From assembly GCF_018619185.1 (NCBI RefSeq), contig NZ_JAAXYC010000039.1, forward strand, positions 1 to 40,493: a DNA stretch of 40,493 nt, written 5' to 3'. Of this stretch, positions 8,568 to 15,794 are shown piece after piece. The first letter of the stretch is position 1; the number at the start of each line of letters is the position of its first letter. This DNA is from Streptomyces sp. McG3 (lineage in GTDB: Bacteria; Actinomycetota; Actinomycetes; Streptomycetales; Streptomycetaceae). The position numbers and the translations under genes are program-made. Under the pieces are notes generated by a model. That model saw only the letters and a list, made by a program, of their open reading frames with translations. It was not told the DNA's origin and searched no databases.

Positions 8568-9221
8568 TCACTGATCCGCGAGGAGGCCGGGCAGTCTGCG
8601 CATGTCGTCGAAGACGACGGTGCCGGGCCCTTCGAGTCGCTCCACGGGAGTCATTCCCCCGTCGTAGGCGAAGGCGCGCATGCCTGCGGCCCGGGCTGCT
8701 CGAAGACCGTACTGGCTGTCCTCGACCACGGCGCACGCCTCGGGCGGGACCCCCATCCGCCGCGCGGCGTGGAGGAACAGGTCCGGGGCCGGTTTGCCGT
8801 GCTCGACCTCGGTGGCGCTGAAGATGCGGCCTTCGAAGCGCGGGTGGAGACCGGTGATCCCCAGCGTGAAGCGCATCTTCTCGTGGCTCCCGCTGGATGC
8901 CACGCAGGTGGAGAGGTGCGCGAGGGCGTCGAGGGCGTCGACGATGCCCTCGACGGGGGTGAGTTCAGCGGCGAGCGCATCGTGGTAGAGGTGCGCGAAC
9001 TCCTCCTCCCAGTCGGCCGGCAGGCTGCGCCCGAGGTGCTCCTCCACCTGTCGCGTCATCGACAGGCTGGAGCGGCCCATGAACCGGTCGATGATCTCGG
9101 CTTCGGTGAGTTCCCATCCCAACCCGGCCAGGACGACGGCGTCCACGCGCACCGCGATGCGCTCACTGTCGACCAGCACGCCGTCGCAGTCGAATATGAC
9201 GAGTTCGATCGGTTGGATCAT
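8568..9221 (-). CDS. HAD-superfamily (subfamily IA) phosphatase
   Basis: A 217-residue protein. Motif I is VIFDCDGVLVDSE with nucleophile Asp11 and acid/base Asp13. A helical cap (about 17-85) follows, then motif II CVASSGSHEKM (Thr/Ser), Lys in EHGKPAPDLFLHAAR (motif III), and motif IV VVEDSQYGLRAARAAGM with the metal-binding acidic pair. The cap and the DCDGVLVDSE form resemble beta-phosphoglucomutase/phosphoglycolate-type or riboflavin-phosphate phosphatases. The exact phosphomonoester substrate cannot be told from the sequence. Confidence 0.9.
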   Translation of the reverse strand: MIQPIELVIFDCDGVLVDSERIAVRVDAVVLAGLGWELTEAEIIDRFMGRSSLSMTRQVEEHLGRSLPADWEEEFAHLYHDALAAELTPVEGIVDALDALAHLSTCVASSGSHEKMRFTLGITGLHPRFEGRIFSATEVEHGKPAPDLFLHAARRMGVPPEACAVVEDSQYGLRAARAAGMRAFAYDGGMTPVERLEGPGTVVFDDMRRLPGLLADQ

Positions 9222-9334
9222 GCCCGCAGGTTAGCCGGAGGCCATCCCGGTCACGCGGCGGCGGCGACGGACCCGAGGTCGGGATGGATCAGCAGGGCAG
9301 AGGCCCGTCCTGCTGGTGTCGCGCGACTCCCCCG

Positions 9335-9661
9335 GTCGGATACGAGGGCGGAGTGATCTCCATCGGCGTCCGTCTCGCCGCGGTCGAACCGCGCATCGTG
9401 GCCGCCGGGCTCTTCGCCGGGAGTCTCGTGCCCGCCGCCGTGTTCGAGGAGGCCCGCCGCGTCACCGTTCCGCTGCACGTCCTGCTCCAGTGGGACGACG
9501 AAGGGAACGACCGGCAGGCGGCCCTGGACCTCTTCGACGCCTTCGGCTCCACGGAGAAGACCCTGCACGCCAACCTCGGCGGGCACACCGGCGTCCCGGA
9601 GTTCGAGCTGGACACCGGGGCCAGGTTCTTCGCCCGGCACCTGAAGCCGCACGTGTCGTAG
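9335..9661 (+). pseudogene. Remnant of alpha/beta hydrolase (N-terminus and nucleophile lost)
   Basis: From VGYEGG (9335) to the stop at 9661 the translation reads like the C-terminal 110 residues of a dienelactone-hydrolase-type alpha/beta hydrolase. AAVEPRIVAAGLFAG, then VPLHVLLQWDDEG (acid region), STEKTLHANLGGH (catalytic His turn) and FFARHLK are recognisable. The nucleophile elbow should read GxSxG directly after GYEG but is missing, as is the whole N-terminal half. GTG 9351 might start a short peptide, but a functional enzyme is unlikely. This is the third degraded locus in the first 10 kb. Confidence 0.6.
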
Positions 9662-9827
9662 GGCTTCGTCCAGCACGCTCGCGCGCCGGCCGCTCCGGCA
9701 GTCCGGGCGGCACACCGGACGTCGATGGCCCTCCTCCTCCGGGGGGTCTCCCTACCCCGCCCGGTCCAGCGGGCCCGACCCAGGACAGGCCCGCTGGCCG
9801 GATGGATCAGTTCCTCTTGATCGCGGA

Positions 9828-9854
9828 GGCTGAGCAGGTCGAACCTGCTCAGCC
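9828..9854. promoter_or_regulatory. Perfect 12-bp inverted repeat before the secreted protease gene
   Basis: GGCTGAGCAGGT (9828-9839), spacer CGA, ACCTGCTCAGCC (9843-9854). It ends four bases before the GGAG ribosome binding site (9859-9862) of the protease gene. In RNA it would form a stable hairpin next to the ribosome site; in DNA it would be a good dimer operator. Confidence 0.6.
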
Positions 9855-9867
9855 GATCGGAGAACCA

Positions 9868-10689
9868 GTGTTCCGCTTGAAGTCCCCACGCCGTACGGTG
9901 TCGCGCGCCGCCGCAGTCGTCCTGGCCGGAGCGGCGTGCGCCGCCACGATGACCGGCAGCGCCGGCGCCATCGTCAACGGAGAGGATTCCACGCAGCGTT
10001 ACCCGTCCATGGTGTCGATCCCCGTGACGGGTGCGGACGACCCGACGTTCAAGGGGGTCTGCGGGGGATCGTTGATCGACTCCCGATGGGTGCTCACGGC
10101 TGCCCACTGTGTGGACCCGAGGCTTGTCACCCTGGACGGCACCGTCAGGGTCGGCAGCGAGTGGAAGGACTCCGGAGGCACGGTCCGGTCCGTCACGAAG
10201 ACGGTGTCCCACCCCGGCTACCGGAGCGGCGAGAACACCGGACCCAACCGCGACGACATCGCCCTGATCCGTCTGAACCGCCCGGTCGCGGAGCAGCCCG
10301 TCCGCATTGCCGACCGTCCGGGGCGGCCCGGCGCCCCGACCCGGATCCTCGGCTTCGGCAGGACCGACGACGCACCCGACGCCCCATGGGTCTTCCCCGA
10401 CCGGCTCCAGGAACTCGACACCCGCCGGGGTGCGGTGACCGACTGCGCACCGGGTTACGCGGACAGCACCCGCCTGTGCACCGTCAGCCGGACACCCGAG
10501 GCCATGGCGTGCAACGGCGACTCGGGCGGCCCCCAGCTCCGGCGGGACCGTAAGGGACGCTGGGAGCTGATCGGCGTCACCTCCGGCCCCGGCGCGCCGG
10601 GGGTGCGTTGCAGTGACGGGCCGGGGCTCTACACCAGCGCACCCGCCTACGCGGGCTGGATCCGTGAGGCGATACGCCGCCACGGCTGA
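9868..10689 (+). CDS. Secreted S1-family (chymotrypsin-fold) serine protease
   Basis: A 273-residue preprotein. GTG 9868 is chosen because GGAG lies five bases upstream and is followed by a classic signal peptide: KSPRRTVSRAA, then a hydrophobic core, then GSAGA. The mature N-terminus is likely IVNGEDS, directly after the signal cleavage site, so there is little or no propeptide. Catalytic triad: His in TAAHC, Asp in RDDIALIRL, Ser in CNGDSGGP. Four further Cys could form disulfides. The residue equivalent to Asp189 of trypsin, six before the catalytic Ser, is Met, so trypsin-like Lys/Arg specificity is not expected. It is probably extracellular. The immediate context is an inverted repeat upstream (9828-9854). 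Confidence 0.9.
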   Translation: MFRLKSPRRTVSRAAAVVLAGAACAATMTGSAGAIVNGEDSTQRYPSMVSIPVTGADDPTFKGVCGGSLIDSRWVLTAAHCVDPRLVTLDGTVRVGSEWKDSGGTVRSVTKTVSHPGYRSGENTGPNRDDIALIRLNRPVAEQPVRIADRPGRPGAPTRILGFGRTDDAPDAPWVFPDRLQELDTRRGAVTDCAPGYADSTRLCTVSRTPEAMACNGDSGGPQLRRDRKGRWELIGVTSGPGAPGVRCSDGPGLYTSAPAYAGWIREAIRRHG

Positions 10690-10738
10690 TGCAGGACACC
10701 CCCTCGCCGACCCGCCGCGCCGACCATGCCCTTCTGCC

Positions 10739-10930
10739 CTACGCGCCCGCGCCGAGCAGGACGAAGGCGCCGGCGACGAACAGCCCCTGCCGAACGCCCC
10801 TCTCGCCCTCGCCGAGGGCCACCCCCGCCAGGAAGCCTCCCACCGCCGCCGTCAGCAGGACGGCGAGGACGGGCCCTGCCAGGCCCCAGCGTCCCGCACC
10901 GTCGTGTGCTTCTCCGGCCGAAGCGGTCAT
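10739..10930 (-). CDS. Small two-helix membrane protein
   Basis: A 63-residue peptide with a polar start (TASAGEAHDGAGRW) and two hydrophobic stretches at about 17-37 and 47-62, the second ending LLGAGA. No family was recognised. It starts 36 bases after the calcium-loop protein gene on the same strand, so the two may be co-transcribed. The codon pattern fits the surrounding Streptomyces genes, but being short it could be spurious. Confidence 0.5.
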   Translation of the reverse strand: MTASAGEAHDGAGRWGLAGPVLAVLLTAAVGGFLAGVALGEGERGVRQGLFVAGAFVLLGAGA

Positions 10931-10966
10931 GCCCCCGCCTCCCCGCCGCGATGGGACGTCGTGGCT

Positions 10967-11227
10967 TCAGGCCTGCTGGGGGTGACCGCCGTCGCCCTCG
11001 ACGACGAGCCGGTCCGTGCCCGGCTCGTCCGCCCCCTCGACCACCGTCACATCGATCGCGCCGTCGCCGGTGGTGTCGAACTGGTAGAGGTCCGCTCTCC
11101 CGTCACCGGTGGTGTCCGTCATCCATACATCGGGCTTGCCGTCGCCGTTGGTGTCGGCGCTGAGGAGGACGTGGTGCTCGTCCCCCTGGGTCGGAGCCAC
11201 TTCTTCGGTGTGCGCGTTGGTGTCCAT
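10967..11227 (-). CDS. Small protein with three DxxGDGxxD calcium-loop repeats
   Basis: An 86-residue acidic protein. From about residue 25 three perfect 13-residue repeats occur: DTNGDGKPDVWMT, DTTGDGRADLYQF and DTTGDGAID. These match the calcium-binding loops of thrombospondin type-3, dockerin-like or FG-GAP repeats. No signal peptide or membrane segment is present, so it is probably cytosolic or non-classically exported. It lies between a secreted protein gene (upstream) and a membrane protein gene (downstream) on the same strand. The function is unknown. Confidence 0.7.
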   Translation of the reverse strand: MDTNAHTEEVAPTQGDEHHVLLSADTNGDGKPDVWMTDTTGDGRADLYQFDTTGDGAIDVTVVEGADEPGTDRLVVEGDGGHPQQA

Positions 11228-11323
11228 GGCGGCCGGTTGCCCCCGGGGCGCGGCTCGAAACCGGCGAAGGCCCGCGCGACTGCCGCTCGGGCCCCGCCCT
11301 CATGGTGTTCCCTGGCCGCCGGT

Positions 11324-11593
11324 TCAGTGGCCGGGCCGCGCCTCGGTGCCGGAGTGATCGATGACGTTGCCGTTGGAGCAGTTGTTCTGGTGGTTGCCGG
11401 TCCAGTCGGCCAGGGCGGGGACGACGGCGAGTTCCTGGACGCACACGTCCGCGGCCGTGAAGTTCCAGTTGTTCGCCGCGTTGACTCCACTCCCGAAGTT
11501 GCTGTCGTTGTCGGCGAAGGCGGGCGCGGCGGCGGAGGCGGAGGCGGACAGGGCCGCGGCGGCCAGCAGGCCGCACGTGATGATCTTTCGCAT
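11324..11593 (-). CDS. Small secreted protein, Asn-rich, function unknown
   Basis: An 89-residue precursor with a clear Sec signal peptide (MRKIITCGLL, Ala-rich core, cleavage near APAFA). The mature part is about 63 residues and Asn/Gly-rich, with two Cys (VCVQEL and NNCSNGN) that may form one disulfide. Composition and size recall the rodlin/chaplin class of aerial-surface proteins, but I do not see a chaplin signature and do not assign it. An AGGAGGG sequence lies 16 bases before the ATG, an unusually long spacing. Confidence 0.7.
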   Translation of the reverse strand: MRKIITCGLLAAAALSASASAAAPAFADNDSNFGSGVNAANNWNFTAADVCVQELAVVPALADWTGNHQNNCSNGNVIDHSGTEARPGH

Positions 11594-11738
11594 GGCTGAT
11601 GAACGCGGACCCTCCTGTCAGGTCACGCGGTGATCACCCGTACGTGACAGAGCCACGGGAGCCGTCCCGCGCGGGCCCCTCCACCCGGGTCCGGCGAAGG
11701 TCGGCCGCCGTCGGTGCGAAGGGCCGCACCGGCGGCGG

Positions 11739-12095
11739 TCACCGCCCGCCGCCCGCGAAGAAGCCGGTACTGGCGACGGCGAGCAGCAGGTAGACCCCCG
11801 GGAAGGCGATGTTGTGGAAGACGCGCGTCCGGACGTGGACCAGCATCGCTCCGACGAAGAACACGGTCAGGCCGATCGCCGCCGCCAGGCCCAGCCGGTG
11901 GACACCCAGCAGGCCGACGACGAGGCCCACCGCACCCGCGAGTTTGAGCGTCGCCAGATACGGCACAGCCCAGGGCGGAACGTGCACCTCCGCCGAGTTG
12001 GCCCGTACGAACGGCGCCCGTACGTAGTCCGCGACGGCGACGGAAACGTTCGCGACGGCACAGGTCACCGTGGCGATGAGCAGTACGGAGGTCAT
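11739..12095 (-). CDS. DoxX-like integral membrane protein
   Basis: A 118-residue protein with four hydrophobic helices (about 3-22, 44-65, 68-88, 95-113). Arg/His between them (HVRTRVFHN) and the loop PYLATLKLAGA are typical of DoxX-like/DUF4260-type membrane proteins linked to redox or thiol stress. GAGG lies close before ATG 12095. It is transcribed divergently from an ECF41-like sigma factor gene, and the intergenic region has a near-perfect ECF41 promoter reading towards this gene. It is therefore very probably the sigma factor's target. The biochemical role is unknown. Confidence 0.85.
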   Translation of the reverse strand: MTSVLLIATVTCAVANVSVAVADYVRAPFVRANSAEVHVPPWAVPYLATLKLAGAVGLVVGLLGVHRLGLAAAIGLTVFFVGAMLVHVRTRVFHNIAFPGVYLLLAVASTGFFAGGGR

Positions 12096-12195
12096 GTCCT
12101 CACCGTCTGTCGGTGCATGGCATTCTCATCTCCTCGGGAGCCGCGCGGGAAGGCGCGGCAGGAAGGCGGACAGGAAGGGTTCATCCGACCGTCCT

Positions 12196-12222
12196 GACGT
12201 CCGCCCGCCCCGGAAGGTGACA
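12196..12222 (-). promoter_or_regulatory. ECF41-type promoter for the DoxX-like gene
   Basis: On the minus strand TGTCACC (12222-12216), a 16-base spacer, then CGTC (12199-12196). As I recall it, the published ECF41 promoter consensus is TGTCACA-N16-CGTC, so this differs by one base with exact spacing. Transcription would start about 90 bases before the DoxX-like ATG. The -35 element overlaps the ribosome binding site of the sigma gene (GGAAGG, 12212-12217). Confidence 0.7.
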
Positions 12223-12227
12223 CCCCG

Positions 12228-13094
12228 ATGCCGATCACGGTCGAAGAGTTCGAGACCGCACGACCACGACTCCTGTCGGTCGCCCACCGCATGCTGGGCT
12301 CGGCCCAGGACGCGCAGGACGCCGTCCAGACCGCATGGGTACGGGCGGTCACCGCCCGCCCGTCACCGCCGGTCGAGAACCCGTCCGCCTGGCTCACGAC
12401 CGTCACCGCCCGGGTCTGCCTGGACGAGCTGCGTGCCCGACGCCGCCGCGCCGAAGCGCCGCTGCCGGCGGACGCCGTCCCGGCCGCGAACCTGGCCGCG
12501 GACGAGGCGGTCCTCCTTGCCGAGGACGTGTCCCGGGCGCTGATGGTCCTGCTGGACCGGCTGACCCCGCCCCAACGGGTCGCGTACGTCCTGCACGACC
12601 TGTTCTCCACCCCGTTCGACCGGGTCGCGGAGGTGCTGGGCGCGACCGTGCCCAGCGCCAAGCAGCACGCCAGCCGCGCACGCCGACGCCTCGCCCCCGC
12701 CCGGCAGGGCGCGGAGGAGACCGGCCGGGCGGATCAGCGGATCGTGGACGCCTTCATGGCGGCGGCCCGGACCGGGGACACGCGCGGCATGATCCGGCTC
12801 CTCGCACCGGACAGCGTCCGCGACGCCGAGGCGGCGCTCCTGCCGCACGGCGGCCGCACCACCGTCACCGGTGCCGCCGACATCGCCGCCGAGACCGCCC
12901 GGTTCCGCGACCGCATCCGGGCGGCCTGCCGCCTCACCGTCAACGGCAGGCCGATGCACGTGATCGCCCCGGGCGGGCACCCCTTCGCCACGATTGAGTT
13001 CAGCACGGCGGGCGGACAGATCACCCGCATCACGCTGCGGTCGGCACGGACCGAGGACCGGTTCGACGCACCGGGGCCCCCGCATGCTCCCTGA
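12228..13094 (+). CDS. ECF41/SigJ-like RNA polymerase sigma factor
   Basis: A 288-residue sigma factor. Region sigma-2 is at about residues 8-75 (RMLGSAQDAQDAVQTAWVRA, then WLTTVTARVCLDELRARRRR). Region sigma-4 is at about 108-160 (LTPPQRVAYVLHDLFS, PFDRVAEVLG, AKQHASRARRRLA). From about 170 there is a SnoaL-like NTF2-fold extension (VDAFMAAARTGDTRGMIRLLAPD) that in this group replaces an anti-sigma factor and modulates activity. The DGGGK and NPDKL motifs usual in ECF41 appear only as HGGRT and a divergent tail, so it may be a sister group. The divergent DoxX-like gene carries the expected promoter. Confidence 0.9.
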   Translation: MPITVEEFETARPRLLSVAHRMLGSAQDAQDAVQTAWVRAVTARPSPPVENPSAWLTTVTARVCLDELRARRRRAEAPLPADAVPAANLAADEAVLLAEDVSRALMVLLDRLTPPQRVAYVLHDLFSTPFDRVAEVLGATVPSAKQHASRARRRLAPARQGAEETGRADQRIVDAFMAAARTGDTRGMIRLLAPDSVRDAEAALLPHGGRTTVTGAADIAAETARFRDRIRAACRLTVNGRPMHVIAPGGHPFATIEFSTAGGQITRITLRSARTEDRFDAPGPPHAP

Positions 13095-13150
13095 CGCTCC
13101 GTCAGTCACGCCGATCTTCGCCCAAGTCGCCCGTGAGGTCGGACATCCAG

Positions 13151-13171
13151 GGTTCTGCCGATATCGGAACC
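13151..13171. promoter_or_regulatory. Imperfect palindrome before the core-MetE gene
   Basis: GGTTC-TGC-CGAT followed by ATCGG-AACC, with the perfect 10-base core CCGATATCGG at 13158-13167. It ends about 23 bases before ATG 13195, where a promoter or operator would be. No regulator was assigned. Confidence 0.3.
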
Positions 13172-13194
13172 AAAGCTTCCCTACGCTACCGAGC

Positions 13195-14259
13195 ATGACC
13201 ATCCCCACGGAGCCCATCGGCAGCCTTCCGCGTTCCTCCGCGCTCGGCCAAGCCCTCACCGCCCACGCGAGCGGCCAGTTAGACGACAGCGACCTCGCCA
13301 AGCGGCAGGAACAGGCCGTCGCCGACACCCTGGCGCAGTTGGAAGGGACGGGCAGCCCCGTCCTGGTCGACGGCGAACAGGGCAAGCCCAGCTTCGCCAC
13401 CTACCCGCTGGCCGGCCTGAGCACGCTGTCCCCGGACGGCGCCGTCATCCCGTTCGCCGACGGACACACCCGTCAGCTCCCCTGCATCACCGAAGGCCCC
13501 TTCCGCTACCAGGTACGGGCCGATACCTACCTGCGCGCCGCGCGGCAGCTCACCGACAAACCGGTGAAGCAGGCCGTCATCGCCCCGTCCGCCCTCAGCC
13601 TGCTGTACCCGGCGACACCCATCGACGGATACTCCCGCGAGGACTTCCTGCGCGATCTCGCCGTCGAGGCGGAGGCCGACATCCGCGGATGTCTGGACGC
13701 CGGCGCGCATGTCGTCCAACTCGACTTCACCGAAGGGAGGCTGTCGCTGAAGCTCGACCCCAGCGGTTCCGTGCTGGACGACTTCATCGCCCTCAACAAC
13801 GAGGTCCTGGGACGGTTCGGTCCCGAGGAACGCAGCCGTATCGGGGTGCACACCTGTCCCGGCGGCGACCAGGACTCGACCCACAGCCTCGACATCGACT
13901 ACGCGGAGCTGCTGCCCAAGCTCTTCCAGCTCAAGGCCGGCAACTTCTACCTCCAACTGGCCAGCGAGGCGGACCCCGAGCGGGTCCTGGCCGTCATCCA
14001 GGAGCACCTGCCCCCGACCGCCCGGGTGTTCATCGGGGTGACCGACCCCATCGACCCTTCGGTCGAAACACCCGAGCAGGTACGTGACCGGGTGCTCCTG
14101 GCCGCGCAATACATCCCGGTGGACCGGCTGGGCACCTGCGACGACTGCGGCTTCGCCCCCTTCGCCGACGACGCCTCCACCTCACGCGAGATCGCTTTCG
14201 CCAAGATCGACGCACGGGTCAGGGGCACCGCCCTGGCTGCGGAGGCACTGGGTCTCTGA
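13195..14259 (+). CDS. Core-type methionine synthase (MetE C-terminal domain protein)
   Basis: A 354-residue single-domain protein of the UROD/MetE-like superfamily. It corresponds to the catalytic C-terminal half of cobalamin-independent methionine synthase and lacks the N-terminal half of full MetE (about 750). It opens TEPIGSLPRS, contains QLDFTEGRLSLKL, and has the zinc ligands in VHTCPGGD (His, Cys) and GTCDDCGF (Cys). It therefore probably transfers a methyl group to homocysteine or a related thiol, as archaeal and MesB-like core enzymes do. The methyl donor is unknown. No strong ribosome site precedes ATG 13195. Codon 29 is TTA (13279-13281), rare in this genus, so translation should depend on the bldA tRNA. 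A strong terminator follows. Confidence 0.8.
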   Translation: MTIPTEPIGSLPRSSALGQALTAHASGQLDDSDLAKRQEQAVADTLAQLEGTGSPVLVDGEQGKPSFATYPLAGLSTLSPDGAVIPFADGHTRQLPCITEGPFRYQVRADTYLRAARQLTDKPVKQAVIAPSALSLLYPATPIDGYSREDFLRDLAVEAEADIRGCLDAGAHVVQLDFTEGRLSLKLDPSGSVLDDFIALNNEVLGRFGPEERSRIGVHTCPGGDQDSTHSLDIDYAELLPKLFQLKAGNFYLQLASEADPERVLAVIQEHLPPTARVFIGVTDPIDPSVETPEQVRDRVLLAAQYIPVDRLGTCDDCGFAPFADDASTSREIAFAKIDARVRGTALAAEALGL

Positions 14260-14285
14260 CCCGACCCGCCCTGCCGCGTCGCCAA

Positions 14286-14318
14286 GATGCCCCACCGTGC
14301 CGGGCACGGTGGGGCATC
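14286..14318. terminator. Bidirectional terminator between core-MetE and DUF397 genes
   Basis: A 15-bp perfect stem (GATGCCCCACCGTG plus C, with its complement) and a 3-base loop, between convergent genes. There is no T-run, which is usual for Streptomyces terminators. Confidence 0.75.
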
Positions 14319-14333
14319 AGGTTGCTCGGTTCC

Positions 14334-14543
14334 TCAGACGGTGTCGAACGTCCCGCCCCGCACGCCCGCGACGAACGCCGCGAAGGCGGTGACGGGGACG
14401 GCGACCACGGGCCCGTCCACGGCCTTGGAGTCACGGACCGGGACGATGCCGCGCGTGGCGGTGAGGTTCGCGGCGACCTCGATGCATGCACCGCCGTTCG
14501 AGCTGTACGAAGACTTGAACCAACGAGGGGATTCGGTCGTCAC
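14334..14543 (-). CDS. DUF397 protein
   Basis: A 69-residue protein with the DUF397 signature: WFKSSYSSNGGACIEVA near the N-terminus, VPVRDSKA in the middle and a hydrophobic AFAAFVAGVRGG end. These small proteins are encoded beside Scr1/WhiJ-like XRE regulators in actinomycetes, where pairs such as those of the abaA and whiJ loci influence antibiotic production and development. ATG 14543 overlaps the regulator's stop by four bases, so the two are translationally coupled. It probably acts as a modulator or antagonist of its partner; that is inferred from other pairs. Confidence 0.9.
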   Translation of the reverse strand: MTTESPRWFKSSYSSNGGACIEVAANLTATRGIVPVRDSKAVDGPVVAVPVTAFAAFVAGVRGGTFDTV

Positions 14544-15379
14544 GGGGTGCCCTTTCGCAACTGGCTGATCTTGGCCACAGAGGCCGCCTTCGACAGCGCC
14601 TCGCTCTGGAACTGATGGTAGGCCGTGAGCATCGGCACCACGAAGGAAGTTTCGCGCTCAACGTGGCCCTGCGCCTGCGATTCTGCGTACGCGACGATCG
14701 ACCGGTCCGCAAGGGTGAGCAGATAGACCGGCAAGTTGAACGCTCTACGCGCCCCCAGGCTGAACGGCGCCACCTGGATGATCCAGTTGGGCAGCGCAGC
14801 CATCTCCTCCAACTGTTGAAGCTGAGCGGCCATGACATTCGGACCGCCGACGGCCTGGTAAAGGCAGCTTTCGTCCATGATGGCGAAGACCATGGGCGGT
14901 CGTGACCGCACCAGCGCCGCCTGACGCTGTTCCAGGACCGAGACTCGATCGTTGGCCTGCTCGACCGTGATGGCCCCGCGCTCTACGTCTCCGAGAGCAA
15001 CAGCCCGCGCGTACTCCGGTGTCTGCAACAAGCCCGGAATGAGACCGACCTCGAACAGCCTGATCTCCACCGCCCGGCCTTCGTACCCCACGTACTCCGG
15101 GAAACCTTCCAGCAGGTTTCCGTGCTTCATCTCCTGCCACTGGCGCTCGAACGCCTCGCTCGATCCGATGAGATCAAATAATCGGTCCGCTTTCCTCGCG
15201 AACGGCAGAGTCGCCGGTTTGCGGCCAGTTTCGATCGCCGAGATGTGCCTGCCCGAGCAGCCGAGCAGTTCGGCCACCTGGTCCTGAATCCAGCCACGCT
15301 CCTCGCGCATCCTGCGCAGACGAGCACCGAAGGCCGCTTGCAGGCTCGCCTCGGGGTTCAGTTCCTTGATGTTTACCAA
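14540..15379 (-). CDS. XRE family regulator with DUF5753 (Scr1/WhiJ-like)
   Basis: About 279 residues. The N-terminal HTH (about 15-72) reads FGARLRRMREERGW, QVAELLGCSGRHISAIETGR. The C-terminal DUF5753 domain (about 95-270) includes FEVGLIPGLLQTPEYARA, FAIMDESCLY and QVAPFSLGARRA. TTG 15379 is preferred because GGGAGGG lies four to five bases upstream; GTG 15400 is an alternative without a ribosome site. A TTA codon (15179-15181, Leu in DRLFDL) makes it a likely bldA target. Base composition is visibly less GC-rich than the neighbours. It is coupled to the DUF397 gene and divergent from a small-protein gene row. Confidence 0.9.
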   Translation of the reverse strand: MVNIKELNPEASLQAAFGARLRRMREERGWIQDQVAELLGCSGRHISAIETGRKPATLPFARKADRLFDLIGSSEAFERQWQEMKHGNLLEGFPEYVGYEGRAVEIRLFEVGLIPGLLQTPEYARAVALGDVERGAITVEQANDRVSVLEQRQAALVRSRPPMVFAIMDESCLYQAVGGPNVMAAQLQQLEEMAALPNWIIQVAPFSLGARRAFNLPVYLLTLADRSIVAYAESQAQGHVERETSFVVPMLTAYHQFQSEALSKAASVAKISQLRKGTP

Positions 15380-15441
15380 CGTGCCCTCCCAGATACCCAC
15401 GTTGAAGACGTCCCGACCCTAGGTCACGCTGAATCGCCCCG

Positions 15442-15457
15442 GTAGCCGAACGGCTAC
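15442..15457. promoter_or_regulatory. Short inverted repeat in regulator/small-gene divergent region
   Basis: GTAGCC, 4 bases, GGCTAC, lying 16 bases before ATG 15473 and just upstream of its GAGAGGAG ribosome site. It could be an operator for the divergent XRE regulator. The evidence is only position and symmetry. Confidence 0.3.
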
Positions 15458-15472
15458 GGAGAGGAGCGATCG

Positions 15473-15739
15473 ATGTACGGTGAGAACGTACGCCCGAATA
15501 CGCCCACGCCCTCCACCACCTCCACCCCCGCATTAGGAACCCTCCTGGTCGACACCAGCCGCGCCGACCGCGTGGGCGAGTTCCGAGGGGTCGCCGGCCC
15601 CTACTGGTCGCTGCGGCCGGTAGGGGGCGGCGCGGAGTGGGAGGTCGAGCCCCGCCATGTGCGGCCCGCCGTCCTGATAGAGCAGCTCCGCGCCCGTACC
15701 GCGCGCCTCAACGCCCGTAGCCGGGGTGAAGTCCTGTGA
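15473..15739 (+). CDS. Small actinobacterial protein of unknown function
   Basis: An 88-residue protein with a Pro/Thr-rich first 20 residues. A compact domain follows: TLLVDTSRADRVGEFRG, YWSLRPVGGGAEWEVEP and an Arg-rich helical end. The ribosome site GAGAGGAG lies seven bases before ATG. Codon 21 is TTA (15533-15535). Proteins of this type commonly sit beside XRE/DUF397 pairs in Streptomyces, as far as I recall. No catalytic motif is seen. Confidence 0.75.
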   Translation: MYGENVRPNTPTPSTTSTPALGTLLVDTSRADRVGEFRGVAGPYWSLRPVGGGAEWEVEPRHVRPAVLIEQLRARTARLNARSRGEVL

Positions 15740-15794
15740 GCCCGCGCCCCCTTCCCCGGTCGCGGGCCCGGCTCGGCGGACCCGGGCGGTCCTC

